NCBI RefSeq assembly: GCF_003589595.1
Contig: NW_020653900.1
Span: 1,555,797 to 1,619,796, forward strand
DNA length: 64,000 nt
Direction: 5' to 3'
Source of the DNA: Hyposmocoma kahamanoa
Taxonomy: Eukaryota; Arthropoda; Insecta; Lepidoptera; Cosmopterigidae
The notes under the pieces were generated by a model. The model worked only from the letters and a program-made list of their open reading frames with translations, was not told the DNA's origin and searched no databases. A program made the position numbers and the translations under genes. Within the stretch, counting starts at the first letter, position 1. Every line of letters starts with the position of its first letter. Below are positions 1 through 10,201 of this stretch, in pieces.

Positions 1-250
1 TCTTATACTCCCCTCCGTATATCAACTTCCAAGTAAGACTCTTGTGATATTTTTTGGCGCCTGGAGAAGTTTCCGTTACAACCTCCTATTCATGCCTGAC
101 ACATGATTACTTTATAACATATCATTTTGGTAACTTTTTGATTTGTTTATGAAATAATGTACAAACTTATTCAAAATAATACTGCTGCTTGTTTTATTTT
201 CCCAAAATTAAGGAACAATAAATAATTATAACGATAATACATTATCGTAC

Positions 251-455
251 GTGTTTTGTAGAAAGGACGAAAGCGCCATTTCGAAAAATGTTTCAGGGGA
301 GCATATTTTAGTTATTCACGACTATTTTAAAATATTTACGTCCCGTTTTGAAATTAAATTTTGATTTTAATTAACTTTAAAGTTTAAATTTTAAAACAAA
401 AACCATGCGCCCTTTTTTAAAAATGTTTGGCGATTTCGCCCTTTTTACAAAACAC
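251..455. mobile_element. MITE-like element with ~27-bp inverted ends
   Basis: The left end (GTGTTTTGTAGAAAGGACG, 251-269, continuing to 277) is matched in reverse complement by the right end (429-455) with about 24 of 27 positions paired. The interior has no open frame. The left half recurs at 34660-34755 with the same interior order, which supports a mobile unit rather than a chance palindrome. No clear target-site duplication is visible. Confidence 0.55.
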
Positions 456-1002
456 CGATGATATGATTATGCCCCGTCCCACGGTTAAGCATTAAGGTAT
501 TCCTAGTAGCAAATTTACCTACAAAGTTCTCTTCAAAGTATTGTCACTACTAGAGCTGAGAATGATTGGTCATTTTTCGTCCGCATACAGACTGTGGCAA
601 AAATTGAATCAGGGTCAAATTTTTTGCACTTATTTCAAATTAATAATAGTTAATAAAGCTTTTATCAGTAATAGACTACGTTGATGATATAGATCACATA
701 AAGAAGACCCAAATATGGTGAGTAACAGTAGTACCAAATAAAGTGTCACCTAAAATAGTCCCAATTAATTTGTTGATCCATTTCCGAAGGGTGCAAACGG
801 GAGAACTGTACAGTTATTGTTTACGACGCCATTCGGATCGCAGTGAGCTGCTTATAGCCAATAAAAACTAACGACTTCATACTTAATTTTGTCTTAATAC
901 CTACAGCTAGTTGCAAACTTATGTACAAAAGATTATTAAACGTATTCGACCGCACAGAAAAGTTGTTTATGCATTAGATTTCGTAAAACTGCTCCTAGTA
1001 GG
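456..1002. other. no recognised feature
   Basis: AT-rich sequence; I see no repeat shared with the rest of the window, no splice-flanked open frame and no RNA gene. Confidence 0.4.
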
Positions 1003-1250
1003 AGTAGAGCTCCTTGTTAAAGAGTTCGTCCAAGAAAGTACTACCACCTTGCTTATTTCGGCCGCCAAGCCTTCTGATTTTGAAGGGAAAGGGTGCTGGT
1101 GAAATTGCAGGCGCCTGGGACTTGTCAACATACGTCTCTGAGTGACAGGCGCAGCGGCAGTGCCCCTTAGATGCAACTGTTATTGATAGGCTTGTAGCTT
1201 ACCATCAGGCGTACGAAATGTGCGTCCAGTCATTTGATATTATAAAAAAA
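1003..1250 (+). mobile_element. family A SINE-like copy, near full length
   Basis: Runs from GTAGAGCTCCTTGTTAAAGA to TTGATATTATAAAAAAA. Internal deletions remove the CAGTAATG...CGTTCC block and part of the 3' half. The poly(A)-type end and random genomic distribution indicate a retroposed, non-autonomous element. No canonical tRNA A/B box pair is visible. Confidence 0.75.
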
Positions 1251-1482
1251 ATATTGCTACAAAGTTTCTAGACAATGGTAATGGAAATGGTTGCCCATTT
1301 GGTTCAATCAATAAATTGGCTCTTTTGTCTGTATAACTGAAGAAGGGTCAGGTTGATATATTCGAAGTAAGCTAGACGCGATTATGATATTATGTTCTGT
1401 ACAGGTACTTGGCCTCGGAACGAAAAAATGCCCAATTAACACTTATCACCGAATTATTTTTGGAGTTGCTGTATGTGGCTTT

Positions 1483-1533
1483 AAGGTGGCAGGACTTCCC
1501 TGGACGAAATCTTTCACAAGGAGCTACTACTGT
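1483..1533 (-). repeat. family A fragment (5' end)
   Basis: Reverse complement of the first ~50 bp of family A (GGCAGGACTTCCCTGGACGA on the + strand). Confidence 0.6.
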
Positions 1534-1559
1534 CACAGAAATGGGTGCAATTCGCAACT

Positions 1560-1622
1560 ATAGCCCAAGCCTTCCCATTGTGAGAAGTCTGTGCCCAGCC
1601 GTGGGACTATGTATAGGCTAAC
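1560..1622 (+). repeat. family F SINE 3' tail
   Basis: Contains AGCCCAAGCCTTCCC followed by GTGCCCAGCCGTGGGACTAT and TATAGGCTAAC, the 3' end of the tRNA-derived family F seen more completely at 59228 and 16979. It lies right after an antisense family A fragment. Confidence 0.6.
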
Positions 1623-1804
1623 TATTTTTGAACCACTGGAGACCTCCCTATTAATTTATCATTTACCATTTGCTGCCGTTAGATGGCGCCGACAGTTACC
1701 GATACGTCTCAAACAGTACTTTGGATAAAACAAATAGTCGTATCGCAAATAACATTTCTTTCTTTTGAGGACAGAATAGTGATAATAAATTGAATATTAA
1801 TATA

Positions 1805-2010
1805 TTAGACAACTTTACATATGTCGCTCTGATCCTGCAATAAGTAACTAAATCAGTTGCATTATGGAAACAACGATGTTACCACAAACACCTAAACCGA
1901 GATAATATAGAAAAGCTAATTTTCTGCATTGAACCGATCGGGGAACGAACCCGGGATCTCATAAATGGTGACACCAACAAAACCGATATGCCAAGCGGTA
2001 CAAGCCCGAC
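1805..2010 (-). mobile_element. family D tRNA-derived SINE
   Basis: On the minus strand a tRNA-like head is followed by a body shared with 51190-51392 and 38870-38990. The B-box-like segment reads GGGTTCGTTCCCC and the anticodon-stem region contains GTGTCACCATTT. The body ends near CAGAGCGACATATGTAAAG. The head is too diverged to be a working tRNA. Confidence 0.6.
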
Positions 2011-2597
2011 TTGTACAACCCGATTGCGGAGATCATCAAGTAATATATCAAAGATATACCCACTGTAATAGTACTACAATCTACGTAATCTAAAAATACG
2101 GAAGTTATATCGAGGTGGATGGCGAAGCTTGATTGCGTACAGAGAGTATCTTGTAGGGGTCGTAATTAGAATGAGACTTAGTAATGACTGACTGTACAAA
2201 TAATTTGTACCCTAGGTATATTAAACCACATGTGATATAGGTCAAAAGTGTTTTTATCACATGACAATCGTAAAATAATACTAACTACATGAAACAAGAA
2301 TATGCTTATGTGAAACTTTATGACCTACTAAGTATAAAAAGTTATCAACTAATTTCGTTAATAGATACTTTAAACCTCTTGTTACTTAAATGAATTTTAG
2401 CTCCTATTTATTTATACGAAACTATCTCGTTTTTACACAACATTCAATGCCACCGAGAACAATAAATACAGTAGAAGTGGTCTGACGCGTGCCAACTATA
2501 GGCCTCGAAAGACCTATTTGAGTTCAGTTCGCCATTTTGGCTTTGTACGGTATGGTTGTGTCATTCTTTCGTGCAAATTCTCTAAAATCCTAGAAAA
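2011..2597. other. no recognised feature
   Basis: AT-rich; no repeat family, promoter or reading frame could be supported. Confidence 0.4.
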
Positions 2598-2680
2598 ATG
2601 CTTTATTGTGCTGCCTTGTGTGCAAAAATGATAGCTGCGCCAAAAATATAACCCGTGATGGACATAAATTTGTTTGTTTT
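2598..2680 (+). pseudogene. possible THAP zinc-finger N-terminal remnant
   Basis: An ATG at 2598 opens MLYCAALCAK (C-x3-C). After a one-base frameshift near 2627 the frame NDSCAKNITRDGHKFVCF follows. THAP domains start at the protein N-terminus with C-x(2-4)-C and carry a K-x-F motif soon after, as found in P-element transposases and host THAP proteins. The frame then runs into AT-rich sequence, and the second Cys/His pair of the C2CH finger cannot be identified. This could be a decayed P-like transposase start or a coincidence. Confidence 0.25.
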
Positions 2681-3565
2681 GTTAAAAGTTTATTTGTCTG
2701 TTTATCGAAATATTTGTTTTGTTCCAAGAAACGAAAGTAAAGCTTATACCCATGTAATATGGGTGCTTCTTTTTTGGAGAACTAAATTAAGAACTCCAAT
2801 TCATGGTCGTTCAGCAATTAACCATTAGATGGCAGCACATTGATTGAAATTTCAATATAATATCAAAACGTCGTAATTTGCAATTACAGGTATTGATGGT
2901 ATTGAACTTTCAACGATATTCCAACAAGGTAAAGTTTAAATTATATTAAAAATCCAGAATTTGTTATTTCTTTTTAAATTTGAAACGACGAACAATCAGT
3001 ATCAAGATTTTGTAGTGTTTCAAATTAAAAAAATCGAGTTTTGGCGACAACGATTCTGATAGTAATATTGTTTTTTATCTCCCGTGAACGCAACTATACT
3101 ATTAAAAAAAATCAAAAAATCATTTATTCAGACAACTACAGTCCATATTTTACAGTTATAATATTAGCTTAGATAATTCAATAGGTTTACACACATTAAA
3201 ATAAACAAAAGGCAACTTAAAAACATAGAATAATAAAACAAATTAAATTAAATATCAAATAAATCATCGACATGGTTTTAAATGCAGTTTCATGCAATGT
3301 AGCATGATCGGGCAATCCACTCTACCAGCCACAACGCGCAGAATCTCATTCGTGCCGCAATTTAATTATTATTATTTATTATTAAGTAAATTCATGAGCG
3401 ACAACACTAATATTTCATTAATTAAAATGAAGTTCAAATGTTAACATATATTTTATAACGCTATCCTTATACTTTGCAAGGGAATAAAATAAATATGGTG
3501 ATCAGGGAGAACGTCATTGGGTAAGAACAACCTTTTAATGGAACTTATCAATTTATATCCCAATT
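2681..3565. other. no recognised feature
   Basis: AT-rich with poly(A)/poly(T) runs; only short open frames without recognisable motifs. Confidence 0.4.
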
Positions 3566-3660
3566 TAGATCTTTGCGATTTAAGACTCTGAGTGGCACTG
3601 CAACTGTTATAACAGGCGTGTCACTTACGCTTAGTGGTAAGTGATACGCCTGTTTATAAC
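3566..3660. repeat. two head-to-head family A 3' fragments forming a hairpin
   Basis: A plus-strand family A piece (3566-3630, with GATCTTTGCGATTTAAGAC) is followed after a few bases by a minus-strand piece of the same region (3633-3660). The arms 3606-3628 and 3637-3660 pair almost perfectly, giving a ~23-bp stem with an 8-base loop. Confidence 0.6.
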
Positions 3661-4786
3661 GACTTTAACCAGACCCTCCTATTTAAGTTATCGACAAATT
3701 TCGTTTATAGAATATTTAAATCTCTACAGAAATATTTCTTTGCTGGTGGTTATCAGGTTCAGCATACAGTCTACCCGTATACAAATGCCTCCCTCTCAAA
3801 CCTTCAGAATATAGCAAGTGTGAAACAAAACGTTTTGCACCCTCTCAATTCGCAGTGAATGCGAACCGGAATGCGGGCGCTCAATAAGATTACTGTAGTA
3901 ATCCAAGAGGCGCGTACTAAAGCAATATTTTTGTCTGCGAAATCTCTGTACCCTTTTTGCTATTTCTTAATACACTCCAGCGTGCCGAAGGCTTTTTAAT
4001 GTAAGTTTACGATCCAAATAGATGCTTTGATCGCGAACATTGTCGTCTTTATCCAAAGGTATTTCAAACGACCAGTAACTTTAAATTTAAGTGCATCTGT
4101 TATCGGCACACCTTTTAGAGTGTCGTTACTGTATTACGATCAGCAGTTACTTTACCAAATTTTTAGTCATTCACACGTAGAAAAGGTTTGAATTTACAAG
4201 CATTTGTGGATATTATCAAAATATTAAACAATAGTGGTCCCAGATTAGAACCTCGTGGAACTCCTAATGTTACAATTCGTACGAAGAAGCGCTATTCGGT
4301 GACTAAAACAAAAATAAATGTATCATACATCAATCATCTGTTTGTTGATGTCAGTGCCTTACGAGCTTACTGTGTATCCAACAATTATTGAAATATAATT
4401 CTACAAAAAATTGGGTAGATATACTTTTTTCTGATCCCGAATATATATAACACAATAAAAAAATGGTACTTGCTTAAGTACTTAATATTATTGTTGAGAC
4501 TTCTATTAATAATGTTCTATTTAGTTTATGCAAGATGATACGGTACATGGCGTTGAACCGTTTTCGTGCGGTTTACTAAAACACGCATTTATTCTATTGA
4601 CGATTTTTTCAATTTTAAAGACTGATCCATATCGATGCATGTTAATCTTGATTTAGCTTATCTAATTTATTAATGAATTTATATTATAATGTATTTCATT
4701 ATTACATTTGCATCCTTTTGCTACTGCTAAATGAGATTAAGGTCATCAATTGAATTTGTGTTCAATATTATGTTATTTTAATAACT
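3661..4786. other. no recognised feature
   Basis: Unique-looking AT-rich DNA. Open frames at 3634-3858 and 4188-4391 have no recognisable domain and no splice signals that join them. Confidence 0.4.
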
Positions 4787-4898
4787 GTAGAGGTCCTTAG
4801 AAAGAGTTCGTCCAGTGAAGTATTGCCACACAACCTATATCTGCCGCCAGTCAGTATTGTGACCATTATTGCGTTCCGGTTTTGAAGGGTAAAGGATA
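4787..4898 (+). repeat. family A fragment (5' half)
   Basis: Covers TGTAGAGGTCCTTAG to GCGTTCCGGTTTTGAAGGGT, then stops; the 3' half is absent. Confidence 0.65.
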
Positions 4899-4916
4899 AA
4901 AAGTTTATTATCCAAG

Positions 4917-5075
4917 TACATTATCCTGAGGCACTCTTTCTGTACTAGTCTTAAATAAAAAAATAAAAAATAATAAGTAACTGCTACCATGTCATCGATA
5001 CGATAACAACAAGAATATGTTTGTAAGCATAATGTTTGACGAGGTGCAGTGGATCTAAATTATTTTATACAACCT
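4917..5075 (-). mobile_element. chimeric CR1-like LINE-derived element, upstream module only
   Basis: Shares ~150 bp nearly base for base with 9725-9882 and, inverted, with 61672-61820 (for example TGTCATCGATACGATAACAA). In the other two copies this module sits directly upstream of a LINE reverse-transcriptase C-terminus; here the RT part is absent. Confidence 0.6.
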
Positions 5076-5097
5076 TTGTTTTCACAAAGTTTTCAAA

Positions 5098-5389
5098 GCA
5101 GTAGAGCTCTTTGTAAAAGAGTTCGTCCTAGGAAGTACTGCCGCCTTACCTATTTCTGCCGACAAGCAGTAATGTTAGCATTACTGTGTTCCGGTAAGTA
5201 TGCTGGTGAAATTACAGGCACATGGGGCTTGTCAATTTATGGCTCCGGGTGACGAGCGTGTTGGCAGTGCCCCTCAAGTCTTTGCGGTTTAAAGCTCCGA
5301 GTGCCACTGCAACGGTTATGGACAGGCGTGTCGCTTACCATCAGGTACACGACTTGTTCGTCCCGTCACTTGATATTATACAAAAAAAA
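5098..5389 (+). mobile_element. family A SINE-like copy, full length
   Basis: From GTAGAGCTCTTTGTAAAAGA to TTGATATTATACAAAAAAAA, with a short deletion after GTTCCGG. It shares private variants (CCTAGGAAG, GCCGACAAG) and its upstream flank with the copy at 9903, so the two copies were duplicated as one segment and are not independent insertions. Confidence 0.8.
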
Positions 5390-5600
5390 TCTATAGACCG
5401 CAACCATATATCTATAATATAATATCTATAGATTTACTTAAAGACACAAAGATGCAAACAAGTAAAGGGCAAATTCTATTACGTTTATAATTTTAACCAT
5501 TACATTGGAAAGGAAGACAGCATTGCAACAGTTGCGGCTCATACTATTATATAAAATCTTGTACAATTATGTAGTAAATTCATATTGTCTTCGGAACCTT

Positions 5601-5659
5601 GTACCTTACCATCAGGTACACGACTTGTTCGTCCCGTCGCTTGATATCATAAAAAAAAC
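5601..5659 (+). repeat. family A 3' end
   Basis: Only the last ~58 bp are present, including CACGACTTGTTCGTCCCGTC and the A-rich end. Confidence 0.6.
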
Positions 5660-6757
5660 TTCAGAAACGCATGCCTTTTACATTTGAATGAGAGTAAGTA
5701 AAACTGAACCCTTCAAAAGTATTTAACCCAAGTGGCAACATAAGCAAGGCACGACAACAACAAAAATTTTTTCCAATTAATATCCACTTGGAAGGAAACC
5801 ATTTTCTGGACTGAGATGATCTTGTGGTACTTAAAGAGAGACCCTTAGAAGTACACCCACACAGATGACAATAATATAGGTAACGCATTAATCACATACG
5901 CAATAAATATAAATTACGCGGTGTAGGACTGAGTAAAACATACAAAATACTATATCAAAAGTTCCTAACACATAACTCTTAATATTACACAACTATAGTC
6001 TATTTTTTTTGAGATCGAGTAAAATGACGTTTACAGGGTTGCCAGTTTTTCATAAAATTTTAAATAGTCATGTAGTGTTATCGATAATTTTATCGATTGA
6101 TTGTGAAAGACAATAAGATATTGCAAAAAAGCATAAAAATAGTGAATCTTTTGATGTTTAAATGATTAATAATTGCGCTGTCGTCTTCTTTATTTTTATT
6201 TTGATAGAGTTGCATTTAAATTTTAAGTGAAAAGCTTGACGTGTCTTTTGACTCTGTATCTAAATATTATATATTCTTCGAAAATCCAATTTATATTTTT
6301 CTTTCTTATAGAGATTATATACACTTCAAATTCCTAGATATTGCGGTAACGAGCACATTGAAAATGAATGTACATTTTCAGGATCTAAATAGCCTGTTTG
6401 TTTTTTCAAACAAATCGTTTTATATATATTAGAAAAAAAATATCACCCTGAACAAAAGTTTAAAAAAATACATGAATTCAGAATATATGTATAGCTGAGG
6501 TTAAGTTCACAAGTTATCTTTAACGTAGTTATGATTACGAAAGAACGAGAGTCTCCTATCATAGTGATAAACAATGCCTAAAATTTTTCCTGATTCTAAT
6601 ATTATAAACCTAAAACTATGAAAGAAATTATTCATAATTTATTATTAAGTGGCCATCCGCCATTTATTAAAACTAATGATTGTCCACTAATTCTCTTAAG
6701 TATAAAAAGAAAGAGTTCATGTTGTCGAAAACCTGTTACGGTAACTATTTAGGGCTA
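5660..6757. other. no recognised feature
   Basis: AT-rich (notably 5990-6500); an open frame on the minus strand (5661-5888) shows no domain. Confidence 0.4.
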
Positions 6758-6819
6758 TTAGAAATAGGTGAGCTGGCATTACATCCCTGAACGAACTCAT
6801 TTACAAGGAGATCTACTAC
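6758..6819 (-). repeat. family A fragment (5' end)
   Basis: Reverse complement of the family A start, with GAACGAACTCATTTACAAGG on +. Confidence 0.55.
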
Positions 6820-7117
6820 TAGGCAACATCAAAACCAAACTTAAATCACATTTCTTAATAACTAATACTCTCATACTTCTCACTCATATTGTTTAAAACA
6901 CCGGCTGTCTTAATCCAACTCCCCTGAATATGGTATATCCTCTAACAGGTATTGTATCACCATACGTAGCATATTCTGCGGAAAAGCACAAACAAGAGAG
7001 TGACAATCGACACCCTTTATATGGCCACCAATTTCCCGAGCTCGCCTGAAAAGCCGTAAAAGTTCCTTTCGCACCACAAAGGCTACGAGTGACCATCCAA
7101 CTGTCACTAGGTGTGCA

Positions 7118-7468
7118 TTGTGGAAACGGAAAACCCCCCCACCACCTGCTTTCATCATACTTCAGGAGCAACTACCACCAGGTTGCGATTTGCGGTGGCC
7201 CGTGTGGAAGTCCTCAAATCGTCTTCGCACTCAGATAGGACGCTGCAGGGACACGATGTGTAAATGGGGTTTCAGTCATATTAATCATACCCAATACGAC
7301 TGCAGTGCCCCAATACAGTCCATGCAGCACTTACCGTTGTGCCCTCTGTGTCCTAATACCTGTACGAGGGAAGATGTCTACGCAGCCACGGACAGCGCAG
7401 TCAAGGTACAACAACGTACAGTTCAGGGTCAATATAGTCCTAAAATAAGAGAAATATCGACACGATAA
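7118..7468 (+). pseudogene. LINE reverse-transcriptase C-terminal zinc-knuckle region
   Basis: The frame encodes WKSSNRLRTQIGRCRDTMCK, then WGF and a Cys/His set (YDC...MQHLPLC). This is the usual layout after the reverse transcriptase of many insect non-LTR elements (L-N-R-L-R-T-x2-G-R-C, K-W-G, C...C...H...C), where a nucleic-acid-binding zinc knuckle closes ORF2. No catalytic RT motif remains, so this is a 5'-truncated or rearranged fragment. It continues as DVYAATDSAVKV and runs to a stop at 7468. The clade cannot be decided from this piece; an R1/Jockey-like origin is plausible. It abuts an RTE-like fragment (7516) and an antisense BEL/Pao remnant. Confidence 0.6.
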
Positions 7469-7515
7469 GAAGAATAACTAATAGACTGATATCTGCAGTC
7501 CTAGAAGACAAAAAT

Positions 7516-7592
7516 CTTCGAACAGTGCCTGTTTTCAGCGATGACCTACGGCTCTGAGACGTGGTTAGTTACTATGGGCCTCATAAAAAAGT
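7516..7592 (+). pseudogene. RTE-like RT fragment
   Basis: Encodes EQCLFSAMTYGSETWLVTMG followed by LIKK. This aligns with residues around 135-160 of the longer RTE-like frame at 28991 (ITYGSETWSLTMGLIRR). It ends where the antisense BEL/Pao sequence begins. Confidence 0.6.
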
Positions 7593-9100
7593 ATAATAAT
7601 TTTTTTCATTGTCACAGTAAATGCAGTCTGGTCTGCCTCTTCTAGCAATAAACTTCTTGAAGCAAGAAATAAAAGCTTGAGTAGTGAGATCGCTGACCGT
7701 TTCAAGGTGAATAGCTTTTGTTGAGAAGCATAATAAAGATGCACAAATAACATTCGTTGTCCTACTGCCACGACCCTTTTTGCTGGCAATCATAAACGGG
7801 TCAGCGAAATCGGTTCCCGTGATTTGAAAAGTATATAATGCAGACACCCTAGTCTTGGGTAGATTAACCATTAACGGTTCCATAGTTTTGCCATTCATTC
7901 TGACACATGTAACGCATTTTCGTACAATGCTTCTAGCGAGTGTTCTGCCACCAATGGGCCAATACTGTTCTCTGAAGAAGCTGAGAAGCGATTGAGTACC
8001 TGCATGAAATAATCCAAGGTGCTCGGTTTCATCATAATTTTTGTAAGATGATGATCGGACTGCAGTAAAATGGGATGCTTTGTATCATATTGAAGATTAG
8101 GGTTTTTTAAACGACCGCCTACTCGCAATAATCCTTTATCATTAATAAAGAGAGACAACTGCAACATGTTAGATTTTGGTTTAAGTGATTTGTCTAATGC
8201 GTAATGCTTTAATCTCGAAATTAAAGGATTTCTGCTGTTCAGTTTTAAGAAGATATGTAAGAGATTGATGAAGTTCAGATTCATTAAGAAAAAATGTTGT
8301 CTTACTCGTAGGCTTTGTACAATTATTGACAAATCTAAATACGTATGCGAACAATTGTTTTAGCAAAAGTTTTAGCAAGTAGAAATAAATTTCAGGTAGT
8401 TGCATCTCTGTGTTATCACGTTGCTGTTGTGGCCAATCAGACTCAGGTTTTGAGAGAAAATCAGGACCACTCCACCACAACGCGGAATCAACTAGTAAAT
8501 TTGGGTCAATCACTGTTGCCGCCATGTCCGCTGGATTAATATCAGTGGGTACGTGCCTCAATGGTTCCCATTCCGTCAATTCACGAATTTCGTTTACCCT
8601 TGAAGTGCCTTGGCTGGGTTTTAATCCAGCTTATTGTTATTGTTGAGTCAGACCAAAATGTTTTACTATCAATTTCACAACACAGGGCTTCACTTACCAA
8701 GATTGTAAGGCGCGCCCCTAGTAGACCTGCACAAAACTCAAGCCTCGGAATGGTAACAGGTTTTAAAGGTGCTACGCGCGTTTTAGCGCATAAGAGATTG
8801 GTACTAACGTTGCCATCGCTATTTATTGAGCGCAGATACACACAAGCCGCGTAAGCGTTTTGTGAGGCATCCAGGAAGCAGTGTAGCTCGATGATGAGCA
8901 GGAGAAGAGCACAAACTAAACCGGAATCGACAGTGAAAGCAAAACATTTTTTTTTAATAATTCTCTCCCAAGCCTTTTTTGTGTCATTTGGGACAGTTTC
9001 ATCCCAGTCTAATTCAAGTCTTGTATTGCGTAATAACACTTTTGTAGGAGAAGGTTCTTCAGTTTGTTATAAAACACTTTTTCTCGTCTTTCTGCAGTAA
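7581..9100 (-). pseudogene. BEL/Pao LTR-retrotransposon pol remnant (RNase H - integrase)
   Basis: Read on the minus strand, four overlapping but frameshifted pieces follow family order. Piece 1 (9039-8581) is RNase H: HCFLDASQ, IPRLEFCAGLLGARL and FWSDST carry the acidic residues. Piece 2 (8579-8181) has HVPTDINPADMA, the closing RNase H Asp, and LWWSGPDFL. Piece 3 (8332-7895) has LLRVGGRLKN and a His-rich HPILL...HHLT stretch, the start of the integrase zinc-binding region. Piece 4 (7898-7581) is the integrase core, with TGTDFADPF and YCDNEKN holding the first two acidic residues of the DDE triad. The chain ends before the final Glu. Gag, protease, the RT palm and both LTRs are not found. 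Internal stops and at least three frameshifts make it non-functional; it is a resident genomic fossil. Confidence 0.85.
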
Positions 9101-9304
9101 TATATTGCTTGGCACCATGTTATATTTTGCTATTGCTCTGTAATAAGGGCAATGTTTGAAGATTGTAAGTTTAGGCGATGGAGGTACCAGCTTATACTGT
9201 CTACGTTCACTTCTGACATGTTCAAAGAGGTTTTTATATTTTTCCTAACGAGTGTCGCTATTTTGAGTATATACAAACATGGAAGGGTAAGTATCTTTTT
9301 TTTA

Positions 9305-9882
9305 TATAAAATGTCAGTGCGCATTTGACCTCCATCTTACCTAATGAAAAATGACTATGAGGTCAATGATGGAGCATGCACACTTAAATAATGCCTATTC
9401 ACTCTCGCCTTGAAGAGGCCCAAGTCATAACGTACAGGGAACAAGACTGCAGGCATGGAATTCCACTACATAGCCGTGGCTATATAAATGTGAAAGCGTA
9501 ACGCTTCGTGCGAATCTTTGGAATTTCCACAGCATACGGGTGGAACCCAAGTCTATGCCTAGTCCCCCGGTTATGGAAATCCATCCCAAAGGTGGCAGCA
9601 GTACTCCATGCACGACTGGACTTGTGCTTGGTACAGCAGAGGCAACTGTCTCTTTATGAATGTATCTATTATTTGTTGCTTTATGAAAAAAGGTTTACAG
9701 CTATCTCCATGGCGTAGGTTTAACATTATCCTGAGGCACTATTTCTGTACTAGTCTTAAATAAAAAAATAAAAAATAATAAGTAACTGCTACCATGTCAT
9801 CGATACGATAACAACAAGAATATGTTTGTAAGCATAATGTTTGACGAGGTATAGTGGATCTACATTATTTTATACAACCTTT
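9305..9882 (-). mobile_element. CR1-like LINE-derived chimeric element, internally deleted
   Basis: On the minus strand this reads: upstream module (9882-9725), RT start region with the CAAGTCCAG/CGTGCATGGAGTACTGC block, then a jump to the very C-terminal ORF and the 3' UTR that ends GAGATGGAGGTCAAATGCGC-like. Compared with the fuller copy at 61672-62404, the section coding WDGSA to the HRR motif is missing (junction near 9590). It shares the upstream module with 4917 and 61672. Confidence 0.65.
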
Positions 9883-9902
9883 GTTTTCACAAAGTTTTAG
9901 AA

Positions 9903-10201
9903 GCAGTAGAGCTCTTTGTGAAAGAGTTCGTCCTAGGAAGTACTGCCGCCTTACCTATTTCTGCCGACAAGCAGTAATGTTAGCATTACTGTGTTCCGGT
10001 TTTGAAGGGTAAGGTTGCTGGTGAAATTACAGGCACGTGGGACTTGTCAACTTATATGTCAGGATAATGGGCGCAGTGCAGTGCCCCTCAGATCTTTGCC
10101 ATTTAAATCTCGGAGTGGCATTGCAACTGTTATGAATGGGCGTGTAGCTTACCATCAGACACACGACATGTTCGTCTCGTCACTTGATATTATAAAAAAA
10201 A
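9903..10201 (+). mobile_element. family A SINE-like copy, full length
   Basis: Complete from GTAGAGCTCTTTGTGAAAGA to TTGATATTATAAAAAAA. It is a sister of the copy at 5098 (shared CCTAGGAAG and GCCGACAAG), with the same 5' flank. Confidence 0.8.

Noticed and set aside
7118..7171. Minus-strand frames at 6893-7171 as coding
   Set aside because: They overlap the plus-strand LINE frame in antisense and show no motif.
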